10,136 nt of DNA from Chromobacteriaceae bacterium (GTDB lineage: Bacteria > Pseudomonadota > Gammaproteobacteria > Burkholderiales > Aquaspirillaceae). Numbering within the stretch: position 1 is the stretch's first letter; each line of letters opens with the position of its first letter. Position numbers and translations under genes: made by a program. Under the pieces are notes generated by a model. The model saw nothing but the letters and a program-made list of their open reading frames with translations, made no database searches and was not told where the DNA came from. This document shows, piece by piece, positions 1-7,234 of the stretch. Location: NCBI GenBank assembly GCA_030151505.1, contig JASLDQ010000361.1:1-10136 (forward strand), written 5' to 3'.

Positions 1-1
1 G

Positions 2-760
2 GCCAAGACCTACGGCCTGGTGGTCGGCGCCGACGCCGAGCTGAACGAGGCCAGCCGCCTCGGCGTGGCGGTGGCCTACGCCCGCAGCAAGGTCGACGGC
101 AAGGACAGCGTGGCGCAGCAGCACGCCGACGTGGACACCTACCAGCTGGTGGCCTACGGCAGCCGCAGCCTGACCGAGGCCACCGACCTGAGCTTCCAGG
201 CCGACGTCGGCCTGCACCGCACCAGCGGCGACCGCCAGATCGCCTTCGGCGGGCTCAACCGCACCGCCAAGTCGGACTACGACAGCTGGAGCGCCCACTT
301 CGGCACCGGGTTGGCCCACACCCTGGCCTTGAGCGAGCGCACCTCGTTCACCCCGTCGATCCGGGCCGACTACACCCGGATCCGCGACCAGGGCTACAAC
401 GAGACCGGCGCCGGCGCGCTGAACCTGAACGTGGACAGCAACCGCACCGAGGAGCTGATCCTGGCGGTGGACGGCAAGCTGTCGCAGACGCTGAGCGACC
501 GCACCACCGTGACCGCCAACCTCGGCGCCGGCTACGACTTCCTCAGCAAGCAGTCGAGCCTTACCTCGGCCTTCGCCGGGGCGCCGTCGGCGGCCTTCAC
601 CACCAAGGGCATCGAGCCGAGCAAGTGGCTCGGCCGCGGCGGCCTCGGGCTGGTGAACAAGCTCAGCGACACTTTCGAGCTGAGCGCCCGCTACGACATC
701 GAGTTCCGCGAGGGCTTCACCAACCAGACCGCCTCGGTCAAGGCACGCTGGGCCTTCTGA
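2..760 (+). CDS. Autotransporter C-terminal beta-barrel domain (5'-truncated by window edge)
   Basis: The frame is open from base 2, so the gene starts before the window; the GTG at 20 is only an internal valine codon. About 252 residues are visible. They show the alternating polar/aromatic pattern of outer-membrane beta strands (for example GVAVAYARSKV, FTPSIRADYTRI, FELSARYDIEF) separated by short polar turns. The chain ends in VKARWAF. A terminal Phe after alternating residues is the usual signal for barrel insertion by the BAM complex. Length and pattern fit the classical autotransporter beta domain (type Va secretion), which sits in the outer membrane and helps export an N-terminal passenger. 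The passenger is not in the window, so the exported function (adhesin, esterase, protease) cannot be judged. An OmpA-like or other porin barrel is less likely given the strand and turn style. A strong intrinsic terminator follows 23 bases after the stop. Confidence 0.85.
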   Translation, partial: AKTYGLVVGADAELNEASRLGVAVAYARSKVDGKDSVAQQHADVDTYQLVAYGSRSLTEATDLSFQADVGLHRTSGDRQIAFGGLNRTAKSDYDSWSAHFGTGLAHTLALSERTSFTPSIRADYTRIRDQGYNETGAGALNLNVDSNRTEELILAVDGKLSQTLSDRTTVTANLGAGYDFLSKQSSLTSAFAGAPSAAFTTKGIEPSKWLGRGGLGLVNKLSDTFELSARYDIEFREGFTNQTASVKARWAF

Positions 761-783
761 CGCGCCGCTGCGTTACCATCGAA

Positions 784-809
784 GCCACGGGCATGCCCGT
801 GGCTTTTTT
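784..809 (+). terminator. Intrinsic terminator after the autotransporter gene
   Basis: A perfect inverted repeat, GCCACGGGC at 784-792 and GCCCGTGGC at 795-803, with a 2-base centre (AT), is followed directly by six T residues (804-809). This is a textbook rho-independent terminator for the plus-strand autotransporter gene. It lies only 24 bases before the next start codon. The downstream hydrolase therefore probably needs its own promoter overlapping this region, or relies on read-through. Confidence 0.9.
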
Positions 810-833
810 CATTCGATATCGGGATAAAGACTG

Positions 834-1712
834 ATGCGATGCGATTCACTTCTCAACCCGCCGCCGTCATCACGGCGCTACGGCCAGGCGCTGATCCTGA
901 CAGCGGTGCTGTGGCTGGTGGCCTGCGCCCATGTTCCGACGCCGGGCGAGCGCGCCGACCGGGCGCAACAGCTGGCCGCACCGGCCGCCTGGCAGGCAAT
1001 CGACATTCCGGCCGGCGATTTCACCTTGCGCGCCTATCTGCCCGCCGCCCCCCGCCCCGCGCCCATCCTGACCGTGTATCTGGAGGGTGACGGTCTCGCC
1101 TGGATAGGCTCGTCGACCCCTTCGCTGGATCCAACACCGCTCAATCCGGTCGGGCTGAAGCTGGCCTTGCGCGACCCGGCCCCGGCCGCCTATCTGGCCC
1201 GCCCCTGCCAGTATGTCGGCACGCAGCAAGGGACATGCGCGCAAAAATACTGGACCGGCCAGCGCTTCGCCCCGGAAGTGATCCGGGCTACCGACCGGGC
1301 CATCGGGCAGCTCAAGCAGCGGTTCGGGGCGGACAAGCTGGTGCTGGTCGGCTATTCCGGCGGCGGCGCGGTGGCGGCGCTGGTGGCCGCCCGCCGGCAG
1401 GATGTGGCGCAGCTGATCACCATTGCCGGCAACCTCGATCACAAGAGCTGGACCGACCGGCAACGCCTGACGCCGTTGACCGGCTCGCTGAACCCGGCCG
1501 ACGAATGGCGCGCGCTGCAAACGGTACCGCAGCGGCACTATGTGGGAGGACGCGACGCGATCGTCGGCGAATACGTGGCACGTGCCTACGCCGCCCGCTT
1601 CCCGGCCAGCGCGGCGCCCGAGGTGATTGTCGTGCCGGAATTCGACCATCGCTGCTGCTGGGTAGACCGCTGGCCGGTGCTAAAGAACCAGGCCGGCTCC
1701 CGCCACCAATGA
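834..1712 (+). CDS. Exported alpha/beta-hydrolase lipoprotein
   Basis: The 292-residue protein has a basic N-terminus, a hydrophobic segment (about residues 19-30) and a lipobox LVAC with Cys31 as the likely lipidated residue. The residue after Cys is Ala, not Asp, so outer-membrane sorting is expected. The mature part has alpha/beta-hydrolase features: a nucleophile elbow GYSGGG with Ser175, a candidate acid Asp241 in VGGRDAIV, and a candidate His272 in EFDHRCCW near the C-terminus. Spacing and order (Ser, Asp, His) fit the catalytic triad. Four cysteines in the mature part (125, 135, 274, 275) suggest disulfides, consistent with an exported protein. The substrate is unknown; an esterase, lipase or peptidase-like activity is inferred from the fold only. 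The ATG at 834 is preferred because it places the signal peptide correctly, although the ribosome binding site before it is weak. The gene is single, between a terminator and a hairpin. Confidence 0.85.
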   Translation: MRCDSLLNPPPSSRRYGQALILTAVLWLVACAHVPTPGERADRAQQLAAPAAWQAIDIPAGDFTLRAYLPAAPRPAPILTVYLEGDGLAWIGSSTPSLDPTPLNPVGLKLALRDPAPAAYLARPCQYVGTQQGTCAQKYWTGQRFAPEVIRATDRAIGQLKQRFGADKLVLVGYSGGGAVAALVAARRQDVAQLITIAGNLDHKSWTDRQRLTPLTGSLNPADEWRALQTVPQRHYVGGRDAIVGEYVARAYAARFPASAAPEVIVVPEFDHRCCWVDRWPVLKNQAGSRHQ

Positions 1713-1713
1713 A

Positions 1714-1742
1714 AATGGCGCAGCCGGACAGGCTGCGCCATT
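1714..1742. terminator. Strong hairpin just after the hydrolase stop (possible terminator)
   Basis: A perfect 12-bp stem (AATGGCGCAGCC at 1714-1725, GGCTGCGCCATT at 1731-1742) with the 5-base loop GGACA begins one base after the hydrolase stop codon. On the plus strand it is followed by only two T residues within the stem and then mixed sequence, so it is a weak intrinsic terminator in that direction. On the minus strand the stem is followed by ATTTTCATT, a slightly better T-tract. It most likely protects or ends the hydrolase mRNA. Confidence 0.6.
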
Positions 1743-2465
1743 ACGCGATATCGCATCTTCCGATGTGCCCGCGGTGTGTCGGGAGAGGGGCGGATTGATC
1801 CAGCCCGTGCCACGCCCGCCGCACGACCGCCCGGATGCGCGGGTTTCAATGCAGCGCGGCCCGTGAACAATCCTTCTCCAGCCACCCATCCTCCCCTGCC
1901 ATCCGCCGATAGAGCCGGTCCATACCAGACAGGATAGGCATAACCATCCGCGAGGACTCCGACCTTGCTCCAGGCGATGGCCGGACTTTGCCGCCCGCGC
2001 TACTCCAATTGCCGCGCCGTTGTCTCCGACGGAATTGGCCCGCCGGGTTGTCGGAAAGGGGCACCGTTGCCTCGGTGCCGGCGACAGCCTTCGACCCGCG
2101 CCGCGGCAGATCCGGCCGGTTGACCACGGCCGGAGGTGAACACCGTCGCGAGTAGCGTTGTGGAACAGTCGTGTTTAGCAATGGCCGCCAGCATGGCTTG
2201 AAGCGCTCGCGGCGGTTGCCACGGCGGAGACAGTCAACGGGCCGGCCGACGATGTGAACATTCAGTTGCGCGGAGGGTGAAATCGCACCGGGGCATAGGC
2301 ATGGCGGTCAGGCCTGGAGCCTCAAGCCCGCGCGCGCCATGACCACCCTGATCGTCCCTGTGACGTTTGCCCGGTCATGACTCCTCAACACGATGGAGGG
2401 CACCAGAAAGCCCGACGACGGGGTGTCGCCGGTTCGTACGGCGCTACAGGCGCCGAGCCGGCCAC
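1743..2465. other. Gene-poor stretch of about 720 bases with no convincing coding region
   Basis: No open frame here shows a recognisable domain or the strong third-position GC of its neighbours. The longest candidate is 111 codons on the minus strand (2181 to 1846). It uses many rare-looking Arg and Gly codons (CGA, CGG, AGA, GGA) and has no recognisable motif. Small hairpins are present (GGCACCG/CGGTGCC at 2060-2079, GGCGC/GCGCC at 2440-2454) without T-tracts. The composition appears a little less GC-rich than the flanking genes. It may be decayed DNA or a long intergenic region between two convergent genes. Confidence 0.6.
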
Positions 2466-4049
2466 CTAGTCAATGACGACCTGCATCCCCTTCAGCACTG
2501 CCTTGCCGCCGCGACGTTCTTCGTCAACGACAAGCCGGCGCTGGCCGATCTGCAGTTGCACGCCCGGATGGATATGGCGGGTGGCCTCGATCAGCGCGCC
2601 GGCGGCGACCGTCAAGCGGTCCTGAATGTCGGCCAGCCGGCCGTCCAGTTCCCGTTGCTCGCCCCGAAGCTTGCCCAGCGTGCGGCGGGCCTTGTCCAGC
2701 GTTTCCGGGTTGGCCTTTTCCGGGTGCTGCTCGCAGAACGTGACGATCTGCAGCAACTTGCCGAATTCGTCCAGCTTGGCCTTGCGCTGCCGTTCGATGT
2801 CGTCGCGTTCGGCCAGCAAGGCCGGCTGGGTGCCGGCCTGCAGCAGGGTCGGAATGCCGGCGGGCAGGCCGAGCGAACCTGCGCGGATGGAATGCAGGGC
2901 ACTGACGCGGCCGCCGCCGATGACGCCGTTGTTGCCGACCAGAATGCTGTCGCCGGACGACACGTCGGACTGGTGAATGCCGCGCTCGGCCTGCACATTG
3001 CCGTCGGCGACGATGTGGGCGGCTTCGATGAAGCGCGCCTGCACCGAACCGCGACAGCGGATCGACGCCGTATCGGTGCTGCCGGCCTTGCCGATGATGC
3101 CACCCTTGACCGTGACATTGCCGCCGGCCACGATCTCGGCCGCCTCGACGGTGCCGGCCACGACCAGATCGCCGCCGACCTGCACCTTCATTCCCGCCCG
3201 CACGTCGCCCTTGACGTGCAAGGTGCCGTCGAAGGCGATGTTGCCGGAATCCAGTCCGACCTCGGCCACGTCGACCAGCGACTTGACGTTGACGCCCTTG
3301 TCCAGAAACGACGGCGCGCCGTCGATGGTGGCCCGCAACAGCTCCGCGTTGCCCGGGTCGATTTCGACCCCGACGAGCCCGGAGGCGAACGGCGGATCGG
3401 CCACCGGCACCGGCGGCACCGGCCGGCCCAGCACATCCTTGCCCGGCAGGCCCTGCACGGCGGGAATCCGCCGCATCAGGGCGGTCCCGGTGCTGACGAG
3501 TTCGAGCTTGCCCATATTGCGGTAGTCGACGATGGAGTTGTCGTCCTCGGTCAGCGCGGCGGGCGCCGCTTCGTCGAGCAGGTTGATGAAACGCGTGCGC
3601 GTGCCCGGGGCGGGCGGCTCGCCACAGGCGATCTGCAAGGAGTCGCAACGGCCTGCCGCCACCGCGGATTTGAGCGCCTCCACCTTGAGGCCGTGGGCAA
3701 CGCCGCGATCGACAATCGCCTCGCGGACCTCAGCGGCCGACACCGCCTTGCCGCCGCGCGGCGGCACGAGGGTCAGCCAGGCCGCCATCCCGTCGCTGTC
3801 GACTTCCACCGTCACGCTGCCGTCGCGCACTTCGCCGATCTCGGCCTGCACCGCCTCGGTGGCCGCCTGGCAACGTTCGAAAAACGCCATGACCGCCATT
3901 TCGTCGATCACCGCAGCATCCCAGCCCTTGGCCGCCAGCGCGGTCCGCAACTCCGCCTTGCCGGGAGGCGCCGCCTCCGGGGCCGGCTCGTAGCGGGCCA
4001 CGATATGTTGATCTACACAGTCCAGCGAAAACTCGGGTGCGGTTGCCAT
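2466..4049 (-). CDS. DUF342/FapA-family polymer-forming-like protein
   Basis: From the ATG at 4049 the product is 527 residues. Its N-terminal third contains the FapA N-domain style. The stretch DYRNMGKLELVSTGT, then RIPAVQGLPGKDVLGRPVPP (about residues 176-212), matches the conserved glycine/proline region of this family. Residues about 250-400 are short repeating beta units rich in Gly and Val (GTLHVKGDV, VQVGGDLVVAGTVEAAEIVAGGNV), typical of a right-handed beta-helix. Residues about 410-490 are charged and heptad-like, probably a coiled coil, followed by a short beta tail. There is no signal peptide or membrane segment, so it is cytoplasmic. Family members are linked to flagellar assembly and to membrane or polar localisation, but the molecular role is poorly known and no flagellar gene is nearby. 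Start choice: GGAAGG (4054-4059 on the opposite strand) lies four bases before the ATG at 4049, while a longer start at 4085 (539 residues) has no ribosome binding site. Confidence 0.85.
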   Translation of the reverse strand: MATAPEFSLDCVDQHIVARYEPAPEAAPPGKAELRTALAAKGWDAAVIDEMAVMAFFERCQAATEAVQAEIGEVRDGSVTVEVDSDGMAAWLTLVPPRGGKAVSAAEVREAIVDRGVAHGLKVEALKSAVAAGRCDSLQIACGEPPAPGTRTRFINLLDEAAPAALTEDDNSIVDYRNMGKLELVSTGTALMRRIPAVQGLPGKDVLGRPVPPVPVADPPFASGLVGVEIDPGNAELLRATIDGAPSFLDKGVNVKSLVDVAEVGLDSGNIAFDGTLHVKGDVRAGMKVQVGGDLVVAGTVEAAEIVAGGNVTVKGGIIGKAGSTDTASIRCRGSVQARFIEAAHIVADGNVQAERGIHQSDVSSGDSILVGNNGVIGGGRVSALHSIRAGSLGLPAGIPTLLQAGTQPALLAERDDIERQRKAKLDEFGKLLQIVTFCEQHPEKANPETLDKARRTLGKLRGEQRELDGRLADIQDRLTVAAGALIEATRHIHPGVQLQIGQRRLVVDEERRGGKAVLKGMQVVID

Positions 4050-4053
4050 GGTG

Positions 4054-4059
4054 CCTTCC
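4054..4059 (-). promoter_or_regulatory. Ribosome binding site deciding the FapA-like start
   Basis: The minus strand reads GGAAGG, then CACC, then ATG at 4049. It is the clearest Shine-Dalgarno sequence in the window and supports the 527-residue start over the in-frame ATG at 4085. Confidence 0.7.
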
Positions 4060-4077
4060 GTATTGGGGCCGATGCGG

Positions 4078-4098
4078 GATGTCATGCGATATGACGTC
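4078..4098. promoter_or_regulatory. Imperfect dyad upstream of the FapA-like gene (candidate operator)
   Basis: GATGTCAT and ATGACGTC flank a 5-base centre (GCGAT); seven of eight positions pair, and the inner GTCAT-N5-ATGAC is perfect. It lies about 30-50 bases before the preferred start at 4049, where a promoter or operator would be expected. No T-tract follows, so it is not a terminator. The cognate regulator is unknown. Confidence 0.3.
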
Positions 4099-4157
4099 GG
4101 CAGCAGTTTAGCGCGAGATCGGCCTCGCCCCGCGACGAATGCATATCGGCCGAACCG

Positions 4158-6374
4158 TCAGCCGCGTCCGCGCGGCTTGCCGGACGGCGCGGGGCGGCTG
4201 GCCGCCTGCCCGCGCGAGCCTTGGCCCTTGCCGCGCGGCTTGCCCGGCTGGCGCACCGGCGGCGCGTGGTGGAACGCCCGCTCCGGTTGCGGCCGGGCGC
4301 GGGGATGGCCGCCCCGGTCATCGGCCGGAATGAGGCAGCGCGGGCCGTTGCCGACCAGATCGCCCCGCCCCATGTCGTACAACGCCTCGCGCAGCAGCGG
4401 CCAGTTGGCCGGATCGTGGTAGCGCAGGAAGGCCTTGTGCAGCTTGCGGCGGTAGCCGTCCTTGATCACGTCGACCTTCTCGGAACTGCGGCCGAGCTTC
4501 TTCAGCGGGTTGCGGCCGGTGTGCCACATGGTGGTCGCCAGCGCCATCGGCGTCGGGGTGAAGGACTGCACCTGGTCGGGCTTGAAGCCGTTGTCCTTGA
4601 GCCACAGCGCGAGGTTCACCATGTCCTCGTCGCTGGTGCCGGGGTGGGCGGCGATGAAGTACGGGATCAGGTACTGCTTCTTGCCGGCCTGCTTGGAGTA
4701 GCGCTCGAACAACTCCTTGAAGCGGTAATAGGTGTCGATGCCCGGCTTCATCATCTTGTTGAGCGGGCCTTCCTCGGTGTGCTCCGGTGCGATCTTCAAA
4801 AGTCCGCTGACGTGGTGGGCGGCGAGCTCCTTGATGTATTCGGGCGAGCGCACGGCAAGGTCGTAGCGCACGCCCGAACCAATGGTGATGCGCTTGACGC
4901 CGGGCAGCGCGCGCGCCTTGCGGTAGAGCTGCACCAAGGGGCCGTGGTCGGTGCCGAGGTTTTCGCAGATGCCGGGGAATACGCAGGAGAGGCGGCGACA
5001 GGATGACTCGATTTTCGGGTCCTTGCACGCAAGGCGGTACATGTTCGCGGTCGGCCCGCCCAGATCGGAGATGTGGCCGGTGAAACCGCGGGTCTTATCG
5101 CGGATGTCCTCGATCTCCTTCAGGATCGATTCCTCGCTGCGGCTCTGGATGATGCGGCCCTCGTGCTCGGTGATCGAGCAGAAGGAGCAGCCGCCGAAGC
5201 AGCCGCGCATGATGTTGACCGAGAAGCGGATCATGTCCCACGCCGGAAAACGGGCGTTGCCATAGGCCGGATGCGGATTGCGCGCGTACGGCAGGCCGAA
5301 CACGTAGTCCATCTCCTCGGTGGTGAGCGGAATCGGCGGCGGGTTGATCCACACGTCGCGCTCGCCGTGCTGCTGCACCAGCGCGCGGGCGTTGCCGGGG
5401 TTGGATTCCAGATGCAGGGTGCGGCTGGCGTGGGCGTACAGCACCGGGTCGTAGGCGACCGCCTCGTAGGCGGGAATGCGCACCACGGTTCTGGCGCGGG
5501 CGGCGCGGCGGGCGGCGACACGCTCGGCCGCCGGCACGATGCGGATCGGCTGCGGGGCCGCCGGATCGGCGGCAGGCGCGGCCTGCATCTCGCTCTCGTC
5601 GGCGTAGGGGTTGGGATGCGGGTCGACACGGCCGGGCACGTCGACGGTGGTCGAGTCGGCCTCTTCCCAGTCGCCGCCTTCCGGCATCCAGCCGTGCGGC
5701 ACCATAAAGGCGGTGCCGCGGATGTCGCGCATCTGCCCCAGCCGCTCGCCGCGCGCGGCGCGCTGCGCCACTTCCACCAGCGCGCGCTCGGCGTTGCCGA
5801 ACAGCAGGAGGTCGGCCTTGGAATAGGCCAGCACCGACTGGCGCACCTTGTCGCTCCAGTAGTCGTACTGGGCGATGCGGCGCAGGCTGCCCTCGATGCC
5901 GCCCAGCATCACGTCGACGCCGGGATAGGCCTCGCGGCAGCGCTGCGAATACACCACCGCCGCGCGGTCCGGGCGGCGGCCGCCGGCGCCGTCGGGGGTG
6001 TAGGCGTCGTCCGAACGCGGTTTCTTGTCGGCGGTGTAGCGGTTGATCATCGAATCCATATTGCCGGCCGACACGCCGAAGAACAGGTTCGGCCGTCCCA
6101 GCGCGCGGAAGTCGTCGGCCGAATGCCAGTCCGGCTGGGCGATGATGCCGACGCGAAAACCCTGCGCTTCCAAGAGCCGCCCGATCAGCGCCATGCCGAA
6201 GCTCGGGTGATCGATATAGCCGTCGCCGACCACGATGATGATGTCGCAGCTGTCCCAGCCGAGCCGGTCCATTTCGGCGCGGCTCATCGGCAGGAAGGGC
6301 GCGGGTTCGCCGCTGTTCGCCCAGTGTTTGGGCCAGGAAAAGATCGGGGTCGGGCTGGAATTCGGGAGGGTCAT
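4158..6374 (-). CDS. ygiQ: YgiQ family radical SAM protein
   Basis: The 738-residue product closely follows the E. coli YgiQ sequence as I recall it, and has nearly the same length. The N-terminal part (about 1-230) has a B12-binding-like alpha/beta fold and conserved runs such as [20 protein letters not shown] and [16 protein letters not shown] variable acidic, then Arg/Ala-rich linker follows (about 231-300). The radical SAM core begins with [11 protein letters not shown], where Cys392, Cys396 and Cys399 form the CxxxCxxC site for the [4Fe-4S] cluster that cleaves S-adenosylmethionine. Conserved [32 protein letters not shown] and [13 protein letters not shown] follow. Extra cysteines (450, 459, 464, 470) lie after the core. 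The last 50 residues are a disordered basic Gly/Pro/Arg tail. The substrate of this family is not established. The ATG at 6374 gives the expected N-terminus but lacks a good ribosome binding site. The gene stands alone, divergent from the PfpI-family gene. Confidence 0.97.
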   Translation of the reverse strand: MTLPNSSPTPIFSWPKHWANSGEPAPFLPMSRAEMDRLGWDSCDIIIVVGDGYIDHPSFGMALIGRLLEAQGFRVGIIAQPDWHSADDFRALGRPNLFFGVSAGNMDSMINRYTADKKPRSDDAYTPDGAGGRRPDRAAVVYSQRCREAYPGVDVMLGGIEGSLRRIAQYDYWSDKVRQSVLAYSKADLLLFGNAERALVEVAQRAARGERLGQMRDIRGTAFMVPHGWMPEGGDWEEADSTTVDVPGRVDPHPNPYADESEMQAAPAADPAAPQPIRIVPAAERVAARRAARARTVVRIPAYEAVAYDPVLYAHASRTLHLESNPGNARALVQQHGERDVWINPPPIPLTTEEMDYVFGLPYARNPHPAYGNARFPAWDMIRFSVNIMRGCFGGCSFCSITEHEGRIIQSRSEESILKEIEDIRDKTRGFTGHISDLGGPTANMYRLACKDPKIESSCRRLSCVFPGICENLGTDHGPLVQLYRKARALPGVKRITIGSGVRYDLAVRSPEYIKELAAHHVSGLLKIAPEHTEEGPLNKMMKPGIDTYYRFKELFERYSKQAGKKQYLIPYFIAAHPGTSDEDMVNLALWLKDNGFKPDQVQSFTPTPMALATTMWHTGRNPLKKLGRSSEKVDVIKDGYRRKLHKAFLRYHDPANWPLLREALYDMGRGDLVGNGPRCLIPADDRGGHPRARPQPERAFHHAPPVRQPGKPRGKGQGSRGQAASRPAPSGKPRGRG

Positions 6375-6402
6375 GGCGAAACAACTTCAAGACAAGCCGC
6401 GC

Positions 6403-6408
6403 ATTGTG
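6403..6408 (-). promoter_or_regulatory. Possible extended -10 element for ygiQ
   Basis: On the minus strand, TGGCACAAT carries a TG one base before the hexamer CACAAT (four of six matches to TATAAT), about 30 bases before the ygiQ start codon. No good -35 box is seen, as is allowed for extended -10 promoters. A sigma-54 reading of TGGCAC was considered, but the -12 TTGC element is missing. Confidence 0.25.
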
Positions 6409-6449
6409 CCAGATTTGCCCGACAGCGGCATGAAGTGCTTGATTTGCCT

Positions 6450-6462
6450 CGGGATAATCCCG
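6450..6462. promoter_or_regulatory. 13-bp perfect palindrome in the divergent ygiQ/PfpI intergenic region
   Basis: CGGGAT and ATCCCG flank a single central A. It lies 76 bases upstream of the ygiQ start and 105 bases upstream of the PfpI-family start, a suitable place for an operator shared by divergent genes. It also contains GATAAT, five of six matches to a -10 hexamer on the plus strand, though without a good -35 box. Role not proven. Confidence 0.35.
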
Positions 6463-6476
6463 CCAAAGACCCTGCT

Positions 6477-6516
6477 AAAAGAAGGGGAAGCCCGTTTTTG
6501 CAGCTTCCCCGCTTTT
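6477..6516. terminator. Bidirectional terminator-like hairpin between divergent genes
   Basis: GGGGAAGC (6484-6491) and GCTTCCCC (6503-6510) form an 8-bp stem around an 11-base loop that contains five T residues. The arms are flanked by AAAAG (6477-6481) and CTTTT (6512-6516), which can extend the stem or act as the A/T-tract in either direction. It lies in the 5' region of the plus-strand PfpI-family gene (start 6567) and upstream of minus-strand ygiQ, where no gene ends. It may be a leader attenuator, the end of a short RNA, or an insulator between the two units. Confidence 0.55.
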
Positions 6517-6566
6517 CCAAGCCAATGGTATGGTAAAGCGTTTTGTCTCATCCTCCGGGAATCCCC

Positions 6567-7178
6567 ATGCCTGGCCCCTGCCGCGTCGCCATCTACCTGT
6601 TCGACACTGTCGAAGTGCTCGACTTCGCCGGCCCGTACGAAGTCTTCACCACGGCCACCCGCGTGCGGCAGCGTCAGGACGCCGCCGCCCCGCCGGCGTT
6701 CGAGGTGTTCACCGTCAGCCACCGCAGCACCACCGTCCGCGCCCGGGCCGGGCTGAGCGTGCAGTCCGACTACCTGTTCGGCGCGCATCCGCCGGTCGAC
6801 CTGCTGATCATCCCCGGTGGCGTGGTTACTGCCGAGCTCGACAATACCGACATGCGCGACTGGCTGCAGCGCACCGCCGCGCAGGCGAAAATCACGGCCT
6901 CGGTCTGCACCGGCGCTTTCCTGCTCGCCCAGGCCGGGCTGCTGCAGGGCCGGTCGGTCACGACCCACTGGGAAGACATCGACGACCTGCGCCGCGCCTT
7001 TCCCGGCCTCGCCGTGCAGGCGGAACGCCGCTGGGTCGACGAAGGACGCATCGTCACCTCGGCCGGCATTTCCGCCGGCATCGACATGAGCCTGCATCTG
7101 GTCGAACGGATCGCGGGGCGCGCGCTGGCCGAGCGGACCGCCCACCAGCTCGAATTCGACTGGACGGAAAACGCCTGA
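6567..7178 (+). CDS. DJ-1/PfpI-family protein, isonitrile hydratase-like
   Basis: From the ATG at 6567 the product is 203 residues, the usual size for a stand-alone class I glutamine-amidotransferase-like domain. It shows LDFAGPYEVF (Asp19, Glu25), LLIIPGG (about 79-85), the nucleophile elbow SVCTGAFLLAQAGLL with Cys114, GRSVTTHW with His134, and VTSAGISAGIDMSL (about 164-176). This set is typical of isonitrile hydratases and of the sensor domains of GlxA-type AraC regulators. Here no AraC DNA-binding domain follows, so an enzyme, or a binding domain without its regulator part, is likely. Isonitrile hydratase converts isonitriles to N-substituted formamides; that activity is inferred only. 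A TTG at 6543 would add eight residues, but the ATG is preferred. The ribosome binding site is weak. A benE-like gene follows after 56 bases on the same strand, suggesting an operon. The protein is probably cytoplasmic. Confidence 0.88.
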   Translation: MPGPCRVAIYLFDTVEVLDFAGPYEVFTTATRVRQRQDAAAPPAFEVFTVSHRSTTVRARAGLSVQSDYLFGAHPPVDLLIIPGGVVTAELDNTDMRDWLQRTAAQAKITASVCTGAFLLAQAGLLQGRSVTTHWEDIDDLRRAFPGLAVQAERRWVDEGRIVTSAGISAGIDMSLHLVERIAGRALAERTAHQLEFDWTENA

Positions 7179-7234
7179 TCTTTTGTTCCGGCGGGCCGCC
7201 CGGCTCGCCCGTCTTTCACCCTTTGGTTGCCCCC

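Noticed and set aside
2338..2379. CATGACC/GGTCATG inverted repeat in the gene-poor stretch
   Set aside because: Only 7 bp with a 28-base gap and no T-tract; expected by chance in this much sequence.
2367..4094. Open frame of 575 codons on the plus strand
   Set aside because: It runs antisense across the whole FapA-like gene, has His/Arg/Ala/Gly-rich composition without any domain, and is a by-product of high-GC codon use on the true strand.
4113..4128. GCGAG/CTCGC hairpin after the ygiQ stop as a terminator
   Set aside because: The stem is only 5 bp and no T-tract follows on the minus strand.
6397..6412. Possible sigma-54 promoter before ygiQ (TGGCAC on the minus strand)
   Set aside because: The required -12 element (TTGC at the correct spacing) is missing.
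5073..6536. Open frame of 487 codons on the plus strand
   Set aside because: It is antisense to ygiQ, whose minus-strand protein is unmistakable; composition is that of a GC shadow frame.
6530..7234. Upstream in-frame extension of benE (235 codons)
   Set aside because: It overlaps the PfpI-family gene in another phase and has Arg/Pro/Gly-rich shadow composition; BenE homology and the first membrane segment begin at 7235.
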